From Phytophthora colocasiae (taxonomy: Eukaryota; Oomycota; Peronosporomycetes; Peronosporales; Peronosporaceae), in assembly GCA_018806915.1 (NCBI GenBank), contig JAGKQI010000101.1, positions 1,116,001 through 1,180,000 on the forward strand: DNA of 64,000 nucleotides, given 5' to 3'. The position numbers were made by a program, and so were the translations under genes. Shown one piece after another: positions 61,514 through 64,000 of this stretch; position 1 is the first letter of the stretch; each line of letters begins with the position of its first letter. The notes below the pieces were generated by a model. It was not told the origin of the DNA. It made no database searches and saw only the letters and a program-made list of their open reading frames with translations.

Positions 61514-62312
61514 CCTAACGTCCAAAACAAAAACAGTCAAATCTCGCCCCCTCAAGACCCCCGCTATCGGAAGCGGCAAGCAACGTAAAGGAAGGGACCG
61601 AATCCCTAATACTGGACTATTGGAAGACCTGGATCAAGGACCAGGAACCCCGATCAAGGCTCGAGAACTCGCCTACGACCGGGATCAAGTACCCCGAGGT
61701 GGAGTGAAGAACTTCCACGCTACCTCAAACCCCTGCGTCACGCAAGACTTTCTTCCGACCTACAAGACATCTTCAGAAGTCACCTGGAAGAGCGTAACCC
61801 GCCTACCGACGGGTACACAAGGTGAAACTACACACAGCTAGATCACGGATCATCGGCATGAAATTTCGGAACTTAGCGAATTCGGAATTTAACGAAGCAG
61901 TAATGAATGGAAAATTAAATATCTTACAAAATCATGGATGCATCCAGGATTTAATCCTGACTAATTGCACGATTATAATCATGACCTCCAACGGTTTCGA
62001 AAAAAAATCGACTTGCTGCTGCACAATTGACTACCACTATTGTGCACTCCTTCAACGAAATCATATGTCTCCAATTAAATGGTTATTGATTCAATCAAAG
62101 GATGCACTCGCGGATTCACTAGACAGACAAACGATCAAATCTGCCTGGGTCTCCTGACACCACAGCTTTCTAGTATGCACTGGCACAAAAAACATAAGGA
62201 ATTCATAAGAAATCCATAAGGAATCCACAAGGGATTCATAAGGAGAACATGACAAGAACATGCTAACAATTGCAAATACAGATCGATCCAATGTTTCTTT
62301 TGCGATCTGAAT
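61514..62312. other. Intergenic, AT-rich toward the right
   Basis: GATC-rich DNA like that inside the MULE continues to about 61700, then base composition turns AT-rich. A degenerate repeat of cataaggaatc-like words occupies 62193-62253. No gene is supported. Confidence 0.45.
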
Positions 62313-62639
62313 TCACTCGTCTTTCGTTAGTTGATCTAACTCCTTCTTCAATCTTGGGCAGTTCGAATTAACGAACTCATTCTTGATTAGCCAAGCAATG
62401 TAACCTTTATCCTTATCGTAAATCCACTTTATCGTCTTACCTTTGTATTTCCCCCATGTCGTCATAAACGAAAGGTCAGACCCACGATGCTTTTCATCTA
62501 GGAACTTCTTGATTGCGGGGTACTCACCAATCAGAATTTCTTGTGGGTACAGCCACTTCGCGTATTGTTGATCAACTTCCCAAATCTCAGCAATTTGTTT
62601 TCCTCGGTACTTTCCAAAATTTACTGTAAGTGTGTCCAT
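62313..62639 (-). CDS. Two-repeat FGKYKGK protein, giant-virus-like
   Basis: The 108-residue product is two copies of one small module. The first starts NFGKYRGKQIAEIW and has YAKWL; the second starts TWGKYKGKTIKWIY and has YIAWL. The module resembles the exonuclease-X C-terminal-like or DUF3820-type domain (F-G-K-Y-K-G-K, then Y-x-x-W-L), common as short multi-copy proteins in nucleocytoplasmic large DNA viruses. The codons are AT-rich compared with neighbouring host genes, and there is no intron. A viral origin is plausible but not proven; bacterial and host copies of the module also exist. The frame is intact. Confidence 0.65.
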   Translation of the reverse strand: MDTLTVNFGKYRGKQIAEIWEVDQQYAKWLYPQEILIGEYPAIKKFLDEKHRGSDLSFMTTWGKYKGKTIKWIYDKDKGYIAWLIKNEFVNSNCPRLKKELDQLTKDE

Positions 62640-63218
62640 TTTAGCCTATACCTATAGACCGATACCTCTTTGAAATAAATTAAATAATACAAACTACTAG
62701 CGCTAGTTAGCTCACAAACGCGAGACGTTGATACATCAATGTCGCTATGGACTTGATAAGACATAGTTAATCGTTGCAAAACATCAATCAATAGTGACAC
62801 CCACGAGATGTTACTTCGCTAATTTACATACTACACTGAGAGTATTGATAGACATCGAAATCGTTATGGCCCTAGTAAAACTCATTGGACCTGCTTGTCC
62901 CTGGATGTTGCTGGGACAATTGGTTTAAAATTATGCAGGTTAGAGGTCTTCTCGTTAGTCTTATAGTACCCTTATATTCTTTGGACCTATGACCCTACGA
63001 AAATTATACTTGTCTATAGAAATATCTTAGTCAATGATCCATCATCATCTATCATCTTTTCTAATAGTGGGGCTACAACTTCACGTTTTGTTGGGACGAA
63101 CCGTCACAACACGGAACGCGGAGGAATCGGCGTTGCGGTTGCTTCTCGACTTTCGAATTTGCAGACTACCTCTCAGGTCGAACCCAAACCCTTGTTCTCG
63201 AAGAACTGAATCCCTACT
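62640..63218. other. Intergenic, AT-rich
   Basis: About 580 bases with no supportable gene; the AT-rich composition continues from the FGKYKGK gene. Confidence 0.45.
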
Positions 63219-64000
63219 ATGGCGCCGTCGATGGCTGATCATCTGCTCGCGCAGGAATATTCCCGTGTCCGTAACGCAGAATCCGCGGTGCTTACCGAGC
63301 CCCTTGTGTCCGATGAAGGTGCTTCATAGCTTGAAGAAGCTTACGAGCGTAACGATACTTCTCCGATGGAGTATTTGTCGTTGATAACGGCGCAACGCCC
63401 ATTCACGCCTTCTTCAGCGCGTCATGCCGTCATTATTGAAACTGGATCGTATTGCTCGTCTACCCCGCTCCCCGTTATCTTCAAGTCCTTTCTGATAAAC
63501 CATGGCAATAGCGCTGTCAAGGCGGTGTTGGAGGAGTATGGGGTGGCACTTGTGGAGAAAATACCGTCTGGAGGTGTTCTCTTGCGCGTCCGCTCGCTGG
63601 AAGCAGTCCAGACGCTAGTCGGACAAGAAGTGATGGTCTTGGGACGCAAATTCAAATTCAAGAAACCCTCTGTGTTTTTGAACAAGTTCTACTTGGATGT
63701 TTCCGGCGTCCATACTACTGATGAGGCCAATGAGCTGTTTTTGGCACTGTGCACACTTGCGCGCCCGTTCTTCGGGACTCCGCGAGATGTGAACCTGGAA
63801 GCCCAAGTGGTAAACCAACGTGGCGTTTTTACTTCGGTTGTGATGTGGCGCCACCATGCTTGCAAGTCCATGGGTTTGTGACAAATAAACTGGCGTTTGG
63901 TTCGCGATACTACGTGGTGCGCGGTAAACAATCTACTCCACCACCAACGCGAGCTACTACATATCGCCAATCTCGTTACGCTGTTATCCTGCGCACCGAC
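63219..64000 (+). pseudogene. Retroelement ORF1/Gag-like protein, broken and open at window edge
   Basis: From an ATG at 63219 the frame has a TAG at 63327-63329, continues as a long frame (63366 onward), then shifts near 63815; the last part (WRFYFG, then LAFGSRYYVVRGK) is in another frame and runs off the window. Readable blocks include AVKAVLEEYGVALVEKIPSG, GRKFKFKKPSV, FYLDVSGV and RPFFGTPRDVN. They look like the first ORF of an oomycete non-LTR or similar retroelement. No zinc knuckle or polymerase is within view, so the class is uncertain. Confidence 0.5.

Larger units (their letters stand above)
56303..61990 (-). mobile_element. Decayed FAR1-MULE-SWIM-Ulp1 DNA element
   Basis: Coding blocks on one strand give, in order, a FAR1/WRKY-GCM1-like finger, a MULE catalytic domain, a SWIM finger, a charged linker and a C48 (Ulp1) protease domain. 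MULEs with Ulp1 domains are known in plants (Kaonashi type). AT-rich flanks and both introns share motifs such as atcatgg and catgatta, suggesting element-specific non-coding DNA. Exact termini and a 9-bp duplication were not found, so the borders are approximate. Confidence 0.6.

Noticed and set aside
1..64000. RXLR or Crinkler effector genes
   Set aside because: I looked for a signal peptide followed by RxLR-EER or an LxLFLAK start in all plausible frames and found none convincing.
1..64000. tRNA, rRNA genes and CRISPR arrays
   Set aside because: No cloverleaf with intact A and B boxes, no rRNA-like segment, and no spacer-repeat pattern; the 23-bp array has no spacers.

Overview
The window reads as nuclear DNA of an oomycete, most likely Phytophthora or a close relative. 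Genes are compact, with few short introns (65-194 bp, GT-AG) and tail-to-tail spacing as small as 44 bp. Two genes carry the oomycete-type initiator GCTCATT just upstream of the ATG. The transposon families present (chromodomain Gypsy, FLYWCH/FAR1/SWIM MULEs, TA-target Tc1/mariner, hAT) fit such a genome. No species can be named from sequence alone.

Layout. 1-5 kb: a partial basic ORF at the edge, a PX-like gene (A), an amino-acid permease, and a decayed MULE with a 9-bp target duplication inserted 14 bp upstream of the permease ATG. 6-12 kb: two PX-like genes (B, C) between two genes with a short W-x-x-V-G-x-G motif. PX gene C is split by a mariner element. 12-35 kb: the conserved core, holding a bubblegum-type acyl-CoA synthetase homologue lacking its catalytic motifs, USP7, a Tc1/IS630-type transposon, KDM5, a spermidine-synthase-like methyltransferase, a ubiquitin fragment, and two tandem MLO-like seven-helix genes with a TA-flanked MITE between them. 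35-39 kb: repeats and a full-length MULE transposase. 39-46 kb: PX-like D, a CDIN1-type nuclease, PX-like E, 3 kb of unassigned DNA, PX-like F. 46-55 kb: PX-like G, disrupted by a 7.7-kb Gypsy element that carries a hAT in gag, which itself carries a Tc1 element; then PX-like H. 55-62 kb: a small TIR element and a decayed FAR1-MULE-SWIM-Ulp1 element containing GATC-rich tandem repeats. 62-64 kb: an AT-rich stretch with a two-repeat FGKYKGK protein resembling giant-virus genes, and a broken retroelement ORF.

Two themes dominate. First, eight paralogues of an unusual PX-like family, with a Cys-x-x-Cys segment after the PX core, sit in two groups either side of about 27 kb of housekeeping genes. 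Second, transposons repeatedly land in or beside these genes: one PX gene is broken by mariner, one by Gypsy, and the permease promoter is hit by a MULE. Chromatin and ubiquitin functions (KDM5, USP7) are neighbours, but I see no operon-like logic linking them.
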